Positions 1 to 12,545 are shown, numbered from the stretch's first letter. The stretch is 64,000 nt of DNA from Conus ventricosus (GCA_018398815.1 CM031604.1:60053823-60117822), one strand, 5' to 3'. Numbers and translations: made by a program. The notes: generated by a model not told the origin, from the letters alone.

Positions 1-461
1 TTTAAACATATCTATTCTTGGACGGGGTATTACAATTTTATGAAAATGGCGATTTTCATTAAATCTAAATTCTCTGTAATTGAAGTGGGAGCACGACCCG
101 AAAGAATCTTAAACATGAAAAAAGCTTTATTGAATTTAAGCTTCAAGTTTAATGGTAAAATATCTAGATCTGTATAGTCAAGTAATGATAACGTAACCGA
201 TTATTTAACAAAACAATTTCAGGGAACTCTATAAAGACTAAACAAAAGGTTTGAGTAAATGATTACTAGCGAATCCCAAATTGTTGATCATTAATTTATA
301 TGGGATCAATATAAGCGTGAAAAAATATTTCCGTGAATGGCAGTCTAGGAAATGCTTTATCTTGGACAGCCTTGTATATGCTTTTTCGAAACTGTCTTGC
401 AAAAAGACCGTACATGGTTCAGAGACCATGACAGATTGTTGTCCTCATAACTACTCCATAA

Positions 462-519
<58 letters not shown>

Positions 520-531
520 GTGAGTGAGTGG
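462..531. repeat. (GA)n microsatellite
   Basis: Nearly pure GA/AG dinucleotide tract ending in a few GTGA units. It lies just outside the left inverted repeat of the Polinton remnant. The short open frames across it are repeat translations, not genes. Confidence 0.95.
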
Positions 532-546
532 AGTGACAGGGAGGTC

Positions 547-757
547 AGAGAACATGAAAACCTTCATTCTAAAGCCACTTTTCACCCTCCACCCCGAGTT
601 TTTGGCGAAAGTGGCCTGAAAGGCCGCCTTTTCCTTTGGCTAAGAGAGAGAGAGAGAGAAATCCACCGGCAACAGAGAAGAGAGAGACAGAGAAGAGTAC
701 AGACAGACAGACGGAGAGGCGGGCCAGACACACACACTTACACACACGGCAAGGCGC
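547..757 (+). repeat. Left inverted repeat of the Polinton remnant
   Basis: Reads AGAGAACATGAAAACCTTC at its outer edge and continues through a GCC-rich block, a GA tract and a CAGA tract. The reverse complement of 15427-15643 follows the same order with small indels. Similarity stops near the GGCAAGGCGCA segment. Polinton termini are known to begin with AG, which fits the outer edge. Confidence 0.7.
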
Positions 758-2759
758 ATATTACGTTCTCTGACAAAAAGACGTCAATAACCAAAAAATA
801 ACGATTATTTACAAACAACTTACGTAGCAGGTTATCCTTTTTTAATACTAATTTACTAAACTTTTTAGATTTTCAGGTTTTGGTTTAATTCCTAAGTTTT
901 TCCTGGTCATTTTCAATAACATCATTTTCGCGCAAACAATTCTTCAAATGAGTCACTGTCTTTCATGTAGAAAATAAACTACAGTCTTAACTGTCTCTAA
1001 AGTCTTTTAAAACCGATTAATTCCTGGCATAAATCCACTACACTTATTCCAGCATGTCTTCCGCTGAAAGCCTAGTTTCGACAAAGTGTTTCTCTTTTTT
1101 ATAAACTATGTCTCTTTCTCTGAACAGTCCTCTATAAAAATAGTGTCTGCGTTCCTTCAAACAGTCATAAAAAAACTGTTCTAATCACTCACTCAGTTTA
1201 TTGCTAGGATCAACTAAATATATGTTATCATCTGTCCATATAGTACCTTCTTATTATGACCTTTGTTCCCATTTTAAGTGTAGGACAGAAAAACCACAAT
1301 ATGATTAAAAATATAACGATAAACTCTTTTGTAATAGGTCTAGGACAAATATTGTTTTTTCTTTTTCTCACAACCATCAGCCTCCAAATTAATGACAATG
1401 AGGAGTATTTTGTCATACAGTTTAACTGCTCCATAAGTTTTATAACAGAACTTAAGTCTAATCCGGTATTGTTTTTATCATGTCTCTGTTAAAACTTGTT
1501 CATAATAATAAAACCTATAAGTCTAAATGTGTAAGATTAATCCAATGATAGTGCTGTAAGATTGTTTCTAATTAGACTAATATTGATTGTTGCTTGTTGT
1601 ATGACCTTAATATCCTCACCATTGTTAAGAATACAACAGTAACTTTAAGACAGTCACGTCCCTAAGTTTTGCAGCCTAATTAGAATTCCTTTAAAAAGGA
1701 CTCCACTAACGCCCACATAACCCCATCCCTCTCCTTAACTTTATTAAGACAGAAATTTCAAATATAATTGTGAACGATCACCTAATTTTCAATTTGCGGA
1801 ATGAACTGAATTTATGTAAAGCGAGCAGGAGTTAAAACCGCTTCTCTCTGTGGAGGATGTACTGTGTTTTCCCTACGGCTTTAATTCAATCTCTTTCCGA
1901 CTATTGTCCATCTGCATAAAGACATACATGTAAAGGCCAGAAAGTTAAATTGCTTTTCTGAAACTTTTTTGACGCCAAAAATGTAAATGGCTTATGAATT
2001 ACAAATTTTAGTTCCATTCTAAAATATGGTTCTGAATGCCATTTGAGGTCAGTTTTCGAACTATTTTATATTCATACTGGCCAACATTATATGCCTCTAG
2101 ATTGCGCAGGTTTGTTCTAGTTTAGGAACTTTTTGTGTCGCCAACCTCTTTGCTTATAATCACCATCTTTAGTGTAATCAAAACCATACAAAGCGGCCTT
2201 TCTCACCGTTCTGTTCAAAGTCCGCAAACATCTGCAAGGTCCTTTTAATTCTAAAGAAAGTTATACACCTCACAAGGCGCTAATGTAACTTCCTGGTTCT
2301 TCTGGCCCCCGCGACATTTCTTTAGTACAGTTTATATTTTATTTCCAAACAATGTGTAGGTTATTGCATTTCACAACTTTTCCTGCTTTGTCTGAGCAAT
2401 GTGTTGTATATATTAAATATCCAACCTCCCCCTCCCACAACTAATCTTTTAAACTGTAAATTAGGAATTGTATAATTTCTTAATCGCATATGCAGCTTTC
2501 CCCTGCCGGTAAAGCTCGTAAAAAAAACGTTGAGGGCCTCCATCATATAATTTTTCATCATGCTTAGCTCATCTCAAATGAACATGAAATAAATGAATGT
2601 AATGCAAGATCGAGCGGATTTTTCCCCCTTAAAAGTAGTTTTGGTTTGGCGCAACAAGCAAATCGGTTAGTGATCGGGGTGTCAACTTAAAGCATAACAT
2701 TTTAGCTAGCTCTTTGATCAAATAAGTAATCTGCATGTTCAGGTTCAAATGTTTAATAT
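758..2759. other. AT-rich Polinton interior, no gene recognised
   Basis: AT-rich sequence with many stops in all frames. Two overlapping 60-80 codon frames near 1228-1492 lie opposite each other and match nothing I know. By position this could hold decayed structural genes. I see no motif to prove it. Confidence 0.4.
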
Positions 2760-3570
2760 TTTTTTTTAGATTTGCACTTGTTAAGTTTGAAGAGTAATGC
2801 CCAATTTACTCATTGCTTCTTTTTTAGTGAGCAAAACCCGTAATAAACCATCAGGATTGTTAACTGTTACGTTGAGCCCCGCAACTTTATAATCTTATTA
2901 TTCCCCTTGGTTTCGCTTATATTAAACGCCTTCGACTTGTTGTAAAATATTTCATCGCCGCGACCGTTTTGGCCCCGCAATTGTTATCAATAGCATGTTC
3001 TAAAAACGAAGGACTGTCCTTGAGTTTGTTATTGTTACAAACATTTTTTTAAAAAACAAATTAAAAATGAGTGCATTCATATATACGACGCAAAATATTC
3101 TGTGGCCGCACTACAATCTTAAAAATATGCAACTGACACCCTCGACATTGCTGTGACCCAGCGGGCGCTTTTCATAAAAGTGAGTACTCCATTACCTAAT
3201 ATCTTAACCCCCACTATTGAAAACAGCACATCCAGAAAGCGTGGGTTAGGTCATCCGATGCAGTTTTATCCAGAACCAGTTTAAACTTTGCTGTGTTTTG
3301 CGCATCAACTGGGTGTGGAGTGTCGTATGCTGATCATTTAAATTACACCATATCCTTTGGTGAGTCAGTGTACAGATTTCATTTTTATACACCTGCAGAA
3401 CTATTTTGTCTAGAACTGCATAGCGCCATTACAAATGACAAACCATTTAAATCCCACTCCAGCAACAGAAATAGACATGAAGGCTTTTTGAAAGGATCTG
3501 TAACGAATTCAATATTAACATCAAGACAGGCATTTAGGACAAAAGTTGGATCATATTCAAGGCATTAGCG
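2760..3570. pseudogene. Unidentified decayed Polinton coding sequence
   Basis: On the minus strand about 3060-2760 several short frames are unusually free of stops and read like one gene cut by frameshifts (for example a run containing VTVNNPDGLLRVLLT). On the plus strand 3293-3568 there is a 91-codon frame with the segment YRFHFYTPAEL. Neither could be assigned. Structural or assembly proteins would be expected in this part of a Polinton, but that is inference from position only. Confidence 0.3.
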
Positions 3571-4240
3571 TCATTTATTTTCAGGCCACGCACAAAAGTA
3601 TAACCTTTGACCGGCGTTCTCCTTTCAAAATTGTTCAGCCCTGTCCATAAGCACTAGCATAAAACCAGACAACATTTATATCTAGACCTTCTAAGGGCCT
3701 AACTAAGAGCGAATAGAACGAATAAAACGACTCTATTCGTACTTACGTTTGGTGTTATTGCTAGGGTCGCAAGCATAAGGCAAGATCAAGCATAACTGAT
3801 ACCTTCTACTGGCTTTGACGCGAATAAACAATACTTACAAATTTTAGAAGACGCTATTAATTCTACAGTTGATTTACGTCAAGTATTCAAAGGTACCAAC
3901 ATGTTTTACAATTCGCAATCGAAAGATAGACTTTGCGGTTGCACTGGTTTTATACATGTTGCCTTCTGACCTTAGACTCAGTAGGAATAATATAAACTAT
4001 AATAATGAAATTCTTATATCAGCCAATGAACGAAGGTGGAAAAACGACATAAATTCTGAGCTAGTAATATTACAACATTAAACCAACACCCAAGATTTAA
4101 GTCATCCTTAATTCCCTGAAGTCCTAACCCCCAAAGTCATTGAAGACTCAGCAAAGCTCGCGACTCTGTTCGCGATGACCAATGAATATGAAAAGACAGC
4201 GTTGTTCTTACTGGATAACGGCAATAGGATACCTTGGTCT

Positions 4241-4507
4241 TTATCTTACTAAATAGTAACCCAACATTACAAGAACTAATGCCCATAAGTGCTCGCCCAT
4301 AAAGCCAACTACTTTGCTTGCAGAAGGACAAAACCAGCTGACAATACCCCCTAATATACCCGGTAAGAAGTCACATAGCTTACTGGCTAATTTTTTAATA
4401 AATTCGCAGATGAGCAAGCTGTTTTTTTTACACCATGATTTATTAGGTGGAGGGCGATGGCGGCGGAGGTAATGACTATGACCAACCGAGCCGCCTGTAA
4501 TAGCCAT
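4241..4507 (-). CDS. Small two-helix membrane protein of the Polinton
   Basis: An intact 88-codon frame from an ATG. The N-terminal third is basic and proline/histidine-rich with a GGSVGHSHY segment. It is followed by a short amphipathic stretch and two hydrophobic segments (about residues 45-60, containing FLPGILGGIVSW, and about 68-86, containing LWALVLVMLGYYLV). Small membrane proteins with a similar PGILG-type helix occur in Polinton-like elements, going by memory of such sequences. The function is not known. It is notable as an uninterrupted frame in an otherwise wrecked element. No promoter was identified. Confidence 0.5.
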   Translation of the reverse strand: MAITGGSVGHSHYLRRHRPPPNKSWCKKNSLLICEFIKKLASKLCDFLPGILGGIVSWFCPSASKVVGFMGEHLWALVLVMLGYYLVR

Positions 4508-4529
4508 CAACCAGTGTAATTATTGCCAA

Positions 4530-5450
4530 ATCCTAAGCTGTTATAACGCTTGCTAATGTGAACTCCCTGCTCTCTAAACAATGTTTCTTATTCGTGTCTG
4601 CTAGCGTTGCGTCTTCCATATAAAATTTTTCATAGTTTCTCCTTATTCTATGCACTTGAGTTCGTAATAGTCTCGTTAGCAGTCGACACTCTATCTGCTG
4701 ATCTCTCTTGTTCAAGATCTTTTAGGTCTTTGGGTTATTCTTCTTAATATTAGGCCCTAAGTTACGTTCATCAGCCGTCAACGAGTTTTTCTTTTTTCCT
4801 TCTTTATATGCCATCTAGTTCACCTAGTTTTTCTAAATTGTTTGTTAATTCCCTCTGATGGTTCTTAAAAGTACGATCAGGGCTAATAATTTCTCGCATA
4901 GGCAATGGGGAATCATTAATTGTTTTAACAAACGGCTTTTTCTTCTGAAAAACTGGTTTCTGCGTCTATTGTATTTTATTAATTCGCCTGCTGATTGATT
5001 TAATTCTTTAAGTTCCATGTTTGCATATTGGGTATCTTCGGGATTCTTGTAGTGTGTTTTAAGTTTAGAAACTGCCTCCGCACCCTTAATTTTGGTCTAG
5101 CAATGCCAAGGCGATTTTGATCTTTCACACTGAGTTCTATATTCTAATTGAACCCACGGCTAAAAACTATGATGTCTGGTTTAGTTGTTAAAAAAGCCCG
5201 TACAGTTCCCTGGTCGTTTTTTTAACAGACATACGACCATCTTTTCATTCAAATCATTTGGTTCTATAAATTCGGGAGGTTCTTGGCCTAAACTTTTTGT
5301 AAAAATGCCTCGACCGTACGTTCTGTTAATTCACGCTGCATTGAGAGACGTTGAGCGATCTGTGTCAAAGGGATCAGTTCACTCATGTCCGTCTCCACGA
5401 TCAAAACATCATAACTTCTCAGCTTCAATTCCTGCCATGTTTTAAATAAT
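4530..5450 (-). pseudogene. Unidentified broken gene of the Polinton, minus strand
   Basis: Reading downward from about 5386, an ATG opens a frame beginning MSELIPLTQIAQRL. It runs about 30 codons and then shifts. Neighbouring frames continue with EPPEFIEPNDLNEKMVV and further lysine-rich, helix-like sequence to about 4533. The pieces are collinear, which suggests a single gene with several single-base indels. I do not recognise the family. Its C-terminal side runs towards the small membrane protein at 4241-4507 on the same strand. Confidence 0.35.
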
Positions 5451-6049
5451 TAACGTTTTATTTTGCTTACATAAAAATGCCACAACAAAACATATGAATC
5501 GATTCTTAACCCGCTTAGAAAACAGAAAGACCTCCTTGGCGTGAAGGGTAAATAAACGAATATTATTGTTTCCAAATAATCCATCTATAGTGATGCAGAT
5601 CAAATCTATACTGTCAAATTTCCAGACCTATGAGCGATGAATTGATTGGCCATGCTGCTGCACGCCTTACTTTCAAAATAGAACTCGTTTCACATCAACC
5701 CAAACAGGACAGTTGTACGAATCAGGGCGCAGGCATTGGTTTAAGAAATTTCTATAAAACTTGAGGGGCAAGAAATAATGTTCTTTACATAATGCAACAT
5801 ATTTTTTAACCTATCTGACTATGGCTAAACCGTGAATGAAAGGGATGAACTTGCGTATCAAGGAATCAAAATGAAGACGCACTAAAACATAGAAATAGGG
5901 CGCTGGAGATACTAAAGAACGTCAAAGTATGTAGCTGTAAAGTTGCGAACGAAATCGATTTTCCAACCCTTAGATTTTGAGTGTTAAAAGCGGCATGCAC
6001 CATACTTCAAGGAGCATTAAAAACAATGTCATATGAACAAACTTTTAAT

Positions 6050-6745
6050 GAATACCAACGGGTTATCAAATCATCAGACACCGGAGCAAAGTACAGTATT
6101 TTCTGACATCTTCGTTAAAGTTTGACGTTGTAGCAACTCTAATTTAGCAGAGGCTGATTGGGCACCAATATGAGTCGACGAATTAGTAATATATTACGAA
6201 AGAGTGATTCCATCATACAACATATTCCCAGAAGCAGGCAGACACTATATGGAATTTTAGTTTAAGTGTTGCAGCAAGATCGTTAAAGGTATTATTGGCT
6301 GTGTGAAGAAGAAGAACCATTCAAAAGAGGAAGTGAAAAGTATTTTTATTCTCCAAAATAACGAAATACACTGGTCGATTGAGGCAGCCCTAACCAAATC
6401 TACGCTAGTCGCTTTAAACCTTATCAGCATTTTGATGAAATAAAGAAAACTGTTTGGAGGCGGGAGGGTAGAAATCCAACACAGACGCTATGTCCTAAGA
6501 TTTACATCTTCACAATGTTAGGCTTGATGATTATTTAACAACAATATACGGTTTATGGATTGACTCTAAGGTCAACAGAGGATAATCAGTTGCATGGAAT
6601 CTGGAGAACTGAAAGAGACCGTAATAACATTCAAATTGATAAAGAAGAAAGAACCGATAAACCGTTTATGTACATTTGTTTTTATTATATGATGGCACAG
6701 CTGAATATTGAAAATAACAGATTAGAAAATGTTATTCTAAATTAT
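6050..6745 (+). pseudogene. Polinton major capsid protein, C-terminal remains
   Basis: Collinear fragments in changing frames resemble the C-terminal half of the double-jelly-roll hexon capsid of Polintons/adintoviruses. A segment with SLKVLLAVFEEEEPF-like reading lies near 6270-6330. LDDYLTTIYGLWIDSRSTE is at about 6518-6580, followed by DNQLHGIW. The end is LNIENNRLENVI near 6700-6740. The LHG and LNIEN blocks are the features I associate with this family's C-terminus. At least four frameshifts or stops interrupt it, and the start further upstream (possibly near 5.5 kb) could not be fixed. In an active element this protein would build the icosahedral shell. Confidence 0.65.
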
Positions 6746-6785
6746 TTTTATTTAAAAAGCATGTCTGTTCAGAGTTTATCCAAAT

Positions 6786-7082
6786 GTGCCTACAAGCGCC
6801 GCCAAGAGAAAGAGAGCAGCAATCTGCTGTTATAGAAAGCCCTCACATAAAAAACCTTCACTTTTTAACAACCCCACATTACACAAATGCAACAAAAACT
6901 CGAGAGGACCTTTCAAAATACAGCAAAACCAAACGAAGGATTCTGCGGCCTTTAATGCTGTTAACATCATTTCAATACTGAGCTTCGACTATAAGCGCTC
7001 TATCAGCAGGAACGAGTTGTTTGGTCTCTTAGCAACGGGCATAGGCGCACCCGCGGCTTTACCTCTAGAGGTTCGTCCTTAG
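6786..7082 (+). CDS. Basic protein with hydrophobic C-terminus, unidentified
   Basis: A 98-codon frame with a very basic N-terminal half (AAKRKRAAICCYRKPSHKKP). It ends in a hydrophobic glycine/alanine stretch, ELFGLLATGIGAPAALPL. It starts about 40 bases after the capsid remains and precedes the polymerase. Basic core-type or membrane-active minor virion proteins are plausible for this place, but no specific homology is claimed. The start may be an earlier codon, because a shifted frame before it is also open. Confidence 0.35.
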   Translation: MPTSAAKRKRAAICCYRKPSHKKPSLFNNPTLHKCNKNSRGPFKIQQNQTKDSAAFNAVNIISILSFDYKRSISRNELFGLLATGIGAPAALPLEVRP

Positions 7083-7744
7083 CTCTCGGTCTGTGTTCAT
7101 TAGGCTGTAAGTGCGGCCGTAAAAAAATAAAAAATAAACTCAAAAGCACACAGCTAGGTTTCAACTAATAACGGCTAACTTAGTTCGTTTAACTGACAAT
7201 AAATAAAGCGCTGTTGACTTCAAACATCACGGATGAAGAATTTAATCGTTTACAGCCGATTTTGATGACACAAAAGACAAAAGTTTGATCTTAACATATG
7301 AAGAGGCGAGGGCAAGTTTTCTCATACAGCCAGACCCGAGCAAATAAAAAAGAAATGCTTAAAAAAGTAAACGAGACATTAAACTCTGTTTTCTAAACAG
7401 CTCTCATTTACCAACACAAAAGGTGTTTTTACTTTAGTTTATAGTTCCAAGCACAAAAAACCTGTGATATAAATTCTGATTAAGTATTTTTTTTAATTTA
7501 AATAAATATTTTGGCTTTCGGAAAAGAAAGACAAGCATGGCTAAGATATATGCAGGACAATACGAATTGTTTGAAGGCTGCTCGAGAGAGAGCTTTATCA
7601 AGAGCACTGAATAGATATGATTTAAGAAGTCATTGACCCAACAAACGTACAGCAAGTCGTTGTACATGCAATTTCCTCAAGTTCCAGGCAAACTAACAAT
7701 AGACCCCCGCCAGTTAAAGAATGTTAGCTGTTTAATCGACTATG

Positions 7745-10700
7745 TGAACAATAAATGAAGAAAATCTAGAAGTCTGGGTCTCGCTAAACAACAGACAATT
7801 ATTTCCTCTAATGACTTAAACACCCTTGGGCAGACGAACTGCTTAACACAATTGAACGCTGCCCTGAAGAAGCTAAAATGAGAGGCTCTGTTGGTCAGAG
7901 GGCGAAGTCCTTAGAGATTCAGATAAAACAGGCTAAGTATGCACCGAATTGTTGGCAAGCTTACATTCCGCTACCTCGGGAGTTGGTTTTAAAGAGAGCA
8001 ATTTTTAACATAAAAAATACAGACAACAAATGTTTTCATGTGGTGCTTCTTGCAAGGCTGCATCATGTCCGCGAACACGCAGAAAGAGTGACTAACTGAT
8101 CGGCAATACGCCAAAGATCTGAACTTCAATAAATATCCTTTCTGTTAGTGTAGACCAAATGATCAGTTTGAAGAACAATAACAACCCAATAACTGTTAAT
8201 GTATACCACTGGGATGAGAAACAAATTTGGCGACAATTTAGTGTCCAAGAACAGTCCAACAATAGGCGAACCAGCCAAAAGTCATGTGGACTTACTCCTA
8301 ATGTTTTCGCCAGCAGGGCTGCCCCATTACACATTGATACGCACAATGAGTAGACTAATGCAGCATACTTCAAAAGATCATGGCAAACAAGAATTCTGTA
8401 GAAAATGTTTAACAAGAATGCCATCTGTTCAAGCCGCGAGCGAACATAAGAAACATTGTAAAAGTTCTGTAGACTGTAATACAGAACTAACTACGCCCCC
8501 GCCAGGATCTAAAGTTAGTTTTAAGAACTGGAAACGGCTGCAAACAAGTCCATACGTAGTTTACGCAGACTTCGAGTCGCTTATTGTTCCTTATGAAGGG
8601 CCAGCACCACAAAAACTTCGAAAAACAGTCTTAATGAGTAATCATCAGATTTGTTCATTTGCCTTCATTATTGTTAGGTCGGATGGCGTTTATTCAGAAC
8701 CAGAATTATATAGAGGACCAGATGCTGCAGAAACATTCTTAAAACGCATGCAGCAAGTGCGTAATGATTGTTCTAATAATCTGAATTTATCTGAAATCAT
8801 GATGACGCCTGAAGCCCAACAACAGTATGACTCAGCCACGCATTGTTGGATTTGCGGTTTAGAGCTAACGCCCAAGAGTGTAAACCCCACAGTAAGAGAC
8901 CATGATCACATTAGTGGGAAGTTTAGAGGTGCAGCGCACAGTAAATGCAATCTTCAACTAAAGTTTGATCCAAAGACATGGAAGCTGCCTGTATTCTTTC
9001 ACAACTTGCGAGGTTATGACTCTCACCTTATAATGCAAGCAGTAACCAGCGCCTTTAGGGTAGCATGCATTGCACAGTCATCAGAAAAGTACATGTGTTT
9101 CACTTTAAATAACATGTCTTTCTACGACTCTATGCAACACATGATGGGCTCATTAGAGGCACTGGCTATGTCCTTAAAGTCCTGCCCAATAACGGAAGAA
9201 TATTTGACTCAACTCTCGTTAGAAAGGGCGTTTATCCTTATGAGTACATGAACAGTTGGGAAAGGTTTGATGAAGATACACTTCCACCTAAAGGCGCGTT
9301 CTTTTCTAGTCTTAGAGGAAAGGACATCAGCGACTCCGATTACCAGCATGCTCAAGATGCTTGGCAAAAGTTAGATTGTAAAACGATGGGAGACTATCAT
9401 GACTCCTACTTAATGGCCGATGTATGTTTGTTGGCGGACGTCTTTGAAAATTACAGAAAGACCTGCATGAAACATTACAGTTTGGATCCCGCGCATTATA
9501 TTTCTGCACCCGGGATGAGTTGGGACGCTTTCTTAAAGTTTACTGGAGTACAGATTGATTTATTGTCTGACCTACCAATGATTCAGATGATTGAAAACGG
9601 ATTGCGTGGAGGAATTAGTATGGCGTCGCATCATTACTGTAAAGCAAACAACAAATACTTGGACGACTATGATCCGAGTAAAAGGTCTAACTATCTTATG
9701 TATTTAGATGCAAACAATTTGTATGGATGGGCTATGGCGCAATCACTTCCATTACGTAACTTCAAGATGTACACAGGTACGAATAATATTCAAAAGGCAT
9801 TAAAGTGGTTGGGCAGTTTAACGCCTGATCAACAGCGCGGCTTCATTCTAGAAGTTGACTTAGAATATCCTCATGAACTCCATGACCTGCATAATGACTA
9901 TCCATTAGCAGCAGAAAGTCTAAAGATGGATCCAAGAGAGCCGCCTAAACTTGTGCCTAATCTTCGCGGCAAAAAAAATTATGTCTGCCATTACAGACTT
10001 CTACAATTTTATTTAAGACTGGTTTGAAGTTGACAGCAGTTCATCGTTTTAATTGTTTTTGATCAAAAACAGTTCATGAAACCTACAAGAAGAACACTGA
10101 TCTTAGAACTAAATCCACAGATGCTTCAGAAAAAGACTTTTTCAAGCTGATGAACAACAGCTGTTTCGGAAAGGACTATGGAGAATCCGCACAAGCGTAA
10201 AGATGTCAGATTAGTCACCAGAGAGAACGAAGCAATTAAGCTGACTTCAAAACCTAATTATCAAGACTTTAGAAGATTTCATGATCAGCTTTTTGGCATA
10301 ATGATGAAAAAAAAGAAAGTCAAATTAGACAAACCTTTATTTATTGGGTTTACTGTTTTAGAATTATCAAAGCTTTTGATGTTAAAAGTTTCTTTATGAC
10401 TACTTTAAGCCCTCGTATCCAAAGTCCAGAGTGCTTTACACAGATACAGATAGTTTTGTTATAGATATCCTACTGAAGACATCTATAAGGACATAGAATT
10501 AGAAGTAGCTAAAGGGGCATGCGGGGATGGTATGATACCCCCGATTATCCTAAAGACTCGCCTTTACATTCAATTACTAACAAGAAGGTTTTAGGGAAGA
10601 TGAAGGATGAATTATCTGGAAAGGTAATCAAGGAGGATGTGGGGTTAAGGTCAAAATGTACAGTATTTCGAGCCAGGGGGAAAATCATTAAGAAAGCAAA

Positions 10701-10925
10701 GGGAATATCCCGCAGTGTTGTGCAGTCAAACATATCACATGACAACTACAAAGAAGCATTGTTTGGCAAAAGACTTTTCATCATGACAACGTAAAACTGC
10801 GATCTAATCTACTGAGATCAACACAACAGTTTTAACAAAGAAGTCATTAGATGGGAACAAACACAAAAGGGGTTTGTTAATCCAGAGTTTAAATATGCAA
10901 TTGGGCATGGAAAAACCGTAAATTA
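7745..10925 (+). pseudogene. Protein-primed DNA polymerase B of a Polinton (broken)
   Basis: At least seven collinear fragments cover most of a Polinton-type polymerase. About 7830-8097 holds the N-terminal IPLPRELVLKRAIFNIKN block. In 8199-9251 come a C-x2-C...H-x3-C zinc motif, exonuclease motif I VYADFESL (near 8562), an HNH-like insert (CWICG...RDHDHISGKFRG, near 8850-8935) and exonuclease motif II HNLRGYDSH (near 9000). In 9248-10027 come exonuclease motif III (YHDSYLMADV, near 9395) and polymerase motif A LDANNLYGW (near 9705). Motif B (LMNNSCFGK) is near 10150, motif C DTDSF near 10443-10457, and thumb-like sequence lies at 10519-10794. All catalytic motifs survive, but reading frames change repeatedly. 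Such polymerases replicate the element's own linear DNA from a protein primer. PolB symbol not assigned because the copy is dead as assembled. Confidence 0.92.
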
Positions 10926-10999
10926 ATTAAAGCGGAACTGTCCCTGGCGGAAATTATCTGCAGTTCTTCTTTCACAAAAGATCTTTGGGGAGCTGGTTG

Positions 11000-11810
11000 T
11001 TTTGTTGTGTCAGTTTCTCGTAAATAATACACGGGCGGATTCATTTTTCAATTCTTTTTATTTCTAGGGATCAACACCCCAAAACTGGATCGGTTGCCCT
11101 AAATGCGAGTGTCCTTCTGCTTCCCCCGGTAAATAAAGGTACCTTATTTCAAACCAACGGTAATAGTTTGCCGGATGAACGGGGAGTCTTCAGCAACATC
11201 TATTGTTTTTCTTTTGATTGCTTGTACTGGTTTTAACCCTTTAATTCTTCATTATTCATTGCGCGAAAAACTGAGGGCAGTCTTCTAACCCTTTCTGTGT
11301 TGCGAAAAAATTGTCAATCAGCTCTCTGTGATACTGGTAGGAGAAAAGTCTTTCGGCTAACTGTTTTTGTTAAAGTTTTCAACTAAAGCCTGTGATCTGT
11401 GAACTCCCGGAATGCCTCTTCTAATAGTAACTCTGTGTTTTAACAAAAATTTGGGTTCACTGACCTTTAAATTCTTTTCCATCATCGACTTGAATCATGC
11501 GAGGGTAATTTTAGTGGACCTCGTTGGTATATCAGTTGTATAGCAACAGCAACGCAGAAGCACTTTTGTGTTAATGGTTCAGCATCTTTATATCTTGAAG
11601 CTATGTCAATGACTGTAATTTGCGTACTTAAATCTTTTTCGTCTAATCCTATCAGAGGGTAAATATAGAAGATCCATTTGATGGGTGTCGTTTGGAGTTG
11701 TATTGACAAAGTGCGGTCTCTGTATTCGTCTAGGGCGGGGTAAATAAATTTGCCAAATCGCTTGTTTAGATAACCATTCTTTTGTGTTGTTCACTAACCC
11801 CCGCTGCTTG
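11000..11810 (-). pseudogene. Polinton retrovirus-type integrase (broken)
   Basis: Minus-strand fragments in alternating frames. An N-terminal piece near 11790-11650 contains NDTHQMDLLYLPSD, which holds the first catalytic Asp. A second near 11640-11560 has ITVIDIASRYKDAEPL. A third near 11470-11400 reads VSEPKFLLKHRVTIRRG. A fourth near 11370-11280 reads as a helix ending in the HRELID-type block. The order and wording match the rve-type integrases of Polintons, which join the element's ends to chromosomal DNA. At least three frame changes and stops interrupt it, so it is not functional as assembled. Confidence 0.85.
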
Positions 11811-11879
11811 GCTTAGTTTTTTTAATTGCCGTGATTCCCTTCCAAATATCCTTTTGGTGAATAATAGATTTTGTTCATT

Positions 11880-12300
11880 TTTATTCAGCTGATATTATGC
11901 GCAACAAAATACAAAAACAGTCTTACCAACAACAAAAAAACGCGATTTTGCATCTTTTGTTTTTCTGATGGTTGAAAAAAGTCACTGAATTTTGGTGGGG
12001 GCAATGTCTGGACTGGTTTGCCTGTTACTAGATAATATTCTTTTATTGCTTGGTCAACATTTTTAAATGTGTAAGCTGCATGCCCTGTCTTTTCAGTGTT
12101 TTCTTAATAAAATCTAACTGCTCAAGTCCTCTGCTTTTCATAGGCGTCTTGTGCAGCTGCTATTTGCTCCTTTAGCTTTGTTATGCCTTTTCTCTCGCCG
12201 TCATTCCCAGTTACTAAATGCAAAATTACTGCCGCTAAAAGCAAGCGCATTCACCACAGCGCCGCCTTCATTATTGCGAGTGAAGCCATTTTTTATAAAT
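11880..12300 (-). pseudogene. Conserved small Polinton gene (GGAVVNALAFSGSNF type)
   Basis: Begins with an ATG at about 12290 (MASLAIM). After a frame change it contains GGAVVNALAFSGSNFAFS, then shifts again to a charged helix (KLKEQIAAAQDAYEKQR). It continues with FKNVDQAIKEYYLVTGK and KFSDFFQPSEKQK, then a final hydrophobic segment. I recall similar small genes next to the integrase in invertebrate Polinton-like elements. The function is unknown. A C-terminal membrane helix and central coiled coil suggest a virion or membrane role (inference). It ends just upstream of the integrase on the same strand. Confidence 0.5.
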
Positions 12301-12334
12301 GATTTTTTTTTTCTTACATATTTATATTGTCTGG

Positions 12335-12545
12335 AATTATTCCTTGCTTGACTAGAAAATCTTTCGGGCAACCGAAGCTGCAATGATAGCAATCAGCTTT
12401 GCTGAATCCTCAAAGTCTAGTTTGCCAAGATCTGCTGGTTTAATTCTTAAACAAGCTTTTACCAAGCATCGTGTATCCTACACTTGGGCCTCCAATAACA
12501 GCAGAATGGTATACAAGGTGGTAACAGTTTTTTCGGTGCTCATTT
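12335..12545 (-). pseudogene. Conserved small Polinton membrane protein (KPADLGKLD type)
   Basis: Starts at an ATG near 12543 (MSTEKTV). In shifted frames it reads a glycine-rich hydrophobic N-terminus, then KPADLGKLDFEDSAKLIAI and a second hydrophobic stretch IIAASVARK. Small two-helix proteins with a KPADLG-L-LEDS core are, from memory, recurrent in animal Polintons; their function is not established. Two indels and one stop break it. It is the first gene of a minus-strand cluster of three: this gene, the FSGSNF-type gene, then the integrase. Confidence 0.5.

Noticed and set aside
281..801. Arg/Glu-rich frames over the GA tract and left inverted repeat
   Set aside because: Simple-repeat translations crossing into the Polinton terminus.
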